Assembly: GCF_025370935.1 (NCBI RefSeq)
Contig: NC_133479.1
Location: 15,851,212-15,915,211, forward strand
Source: Choristoneura fumiferana
Lineage: Eukaryota; Arthropoda; Insecta; Lepidoptera; Tortricidae
Direction: 5' to 3'
Length of the DNA stretch: 64,000 nt
A program made the translations under genes and the position numbers. The notes below the pieces were generated by a model. It was not told where the DNA came from and made no database searches. It was given only the letters and a program-made list of their open reading frames with translations. Every line of letters starts with the position of its first letter. Position 1 is the first letter of the stretch. Shown here piece after piece: positions 63,391 through 64,000 of this stretch.

Positions 63391-64000
63391 CTAATTCATC
63401 AGCACTCAACACGAGCCGCACGCACAAAAGCGATACTGCAATTAAATCGAAAATAAAAATCTATTTGTCTTTCGGTGACGCTATCAGTCACGTAATAAAG
63501 CGCAATAGCGATTGTTAAGCCAACAGTTTCTTTGTGTAAGCCCATAAAAGATTTCAGTAACCAATTAAACAGTCGTCAGTGTACGATCAAAGTCGCAATG
63601 ATTTTGGGTCCTGCACCTGTCAGAACTGCAGCAAGGTGGTCGTAACTATGGACGTGTGGTGACACTTTAACGATCACATCTCCGTTGGATGTCAGTTGCG
63701 ATCACCTACGCATGAATCTGTCCTGCAGTCCCATGTTTTTTCCTGTTTGAAAACATTTCGCGGGACTGGTTGTTTTTGTCGAAGACGTTCGATTGCACGT
63801 CGCGTTCTTTATTTAAAACGTAGAGATCTCAGATTATTTTGACCGAACGAATTTAAGGTTAATGCCCAGCATTAACTGTCTCTAATTGAGGGACAAGTGA
63901 AACCCGAGCCCCAATCAAAAATACCAAGCCGAACACAAATTGGACGACAGCGAAAGTGAACACGAAGGCTGCGACAACGATAAAATGATTTTAACAAGGA
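63391..64000. other. No gene seen to window end
   Basis: Unassigned sequence; no coding signal. Confidence 0.45.

Noticed and set aside
1..64000. CRISPR array, operons or bacterial regulatory signals
   Set aside because: No regularly spaced direct repeats of the right type. All evidence points to a eukaryotic nuclear genome.

Overview
The window looks like AT-rich, intergenic or intronic nuclear DNA from a moth or butterfly. I recognise no host exon, rRNA, functional tRNA gene or conserved host protein. The lepidopteran assignment rests on interspersed repeats recalled as typical of that order: short Helitron-like elements running from TC...TAATATTATAAATGCG to CTAG, a tRNA-derived SINE with a (GATGATG)n tail, MITEs whose arms begin GGGCTACTACGAAATTCG, and repeats built on GGCAAAAACGGAACCC and CCGTAAAACGGGGTGA. 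No database could be searched, so family names are from memory.

Layout. 0-6 kb: retroelement 3' ends, paired MITEs, and a three-level nest (Helitron-like, then MITE, then retroelement tail) at 4.5-5.1 kb. 7-17 kb: foldback elements and MITEs (7.5, 9.2, 9.7, 11.0, 13.7, 13.85, 15.9, 16.8 kb) and a tRNA-like module lying between inverted arms (10.0 kb). 16.5-25 kb: an RTE LINE 3' fragment, SINEs, a hAT-type element with an 8-bp target duplication (17.66 kb), a Harbinger-like remnant (19.7 kb), a foldback element with a CCTAGG-centred internal motif, split by a SINE with a 12-bp target duplication (21.9-22.7 kb), and a TA-flanked mariner-like MITE (24.7 kb). 26-31 kb: MITEs, an internally deleted RTE LINE (29.87-30.28 kb) and a 384-bp foldback (30.3 kb). 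31.9-33.7 kb: the only sizeable coding remnant, a 5'-truncated, frameshifted Jockey-like LINE reverse transcriptase. 34-43 kb: scattered Helitron-like, SINE and MITE copies. 44-48 kb and 54.4-56.8 kb: the longest stretches without a recognised repeat. 48-64 kb: a long hairpin MITE (48.4 kb), a directly duplicated segment (51.2/51.55 kb), three copies of the GGAACCC repeat (two facing each other at 57.8 and 59.4 kb), a 558-bp foldback (56.8 kb) and four SINE or retroelement 3' ends.

How the parts relate. Nearly everything is non-autonomous. Of the possible mobilising enzymes only decayed pieces remain: RTE and Jockey-like reverse transcriptase, plus a doubtful Harbinger-type N-terminus. The SINE and the RTE fragments share a (GAT)n-type tail, consistent with the SINE using RTE machinery. 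One retroelement 3'-end family keeps a paired stem-loop although the stem sequence differs between copies, which suggests a functional RNA structure.
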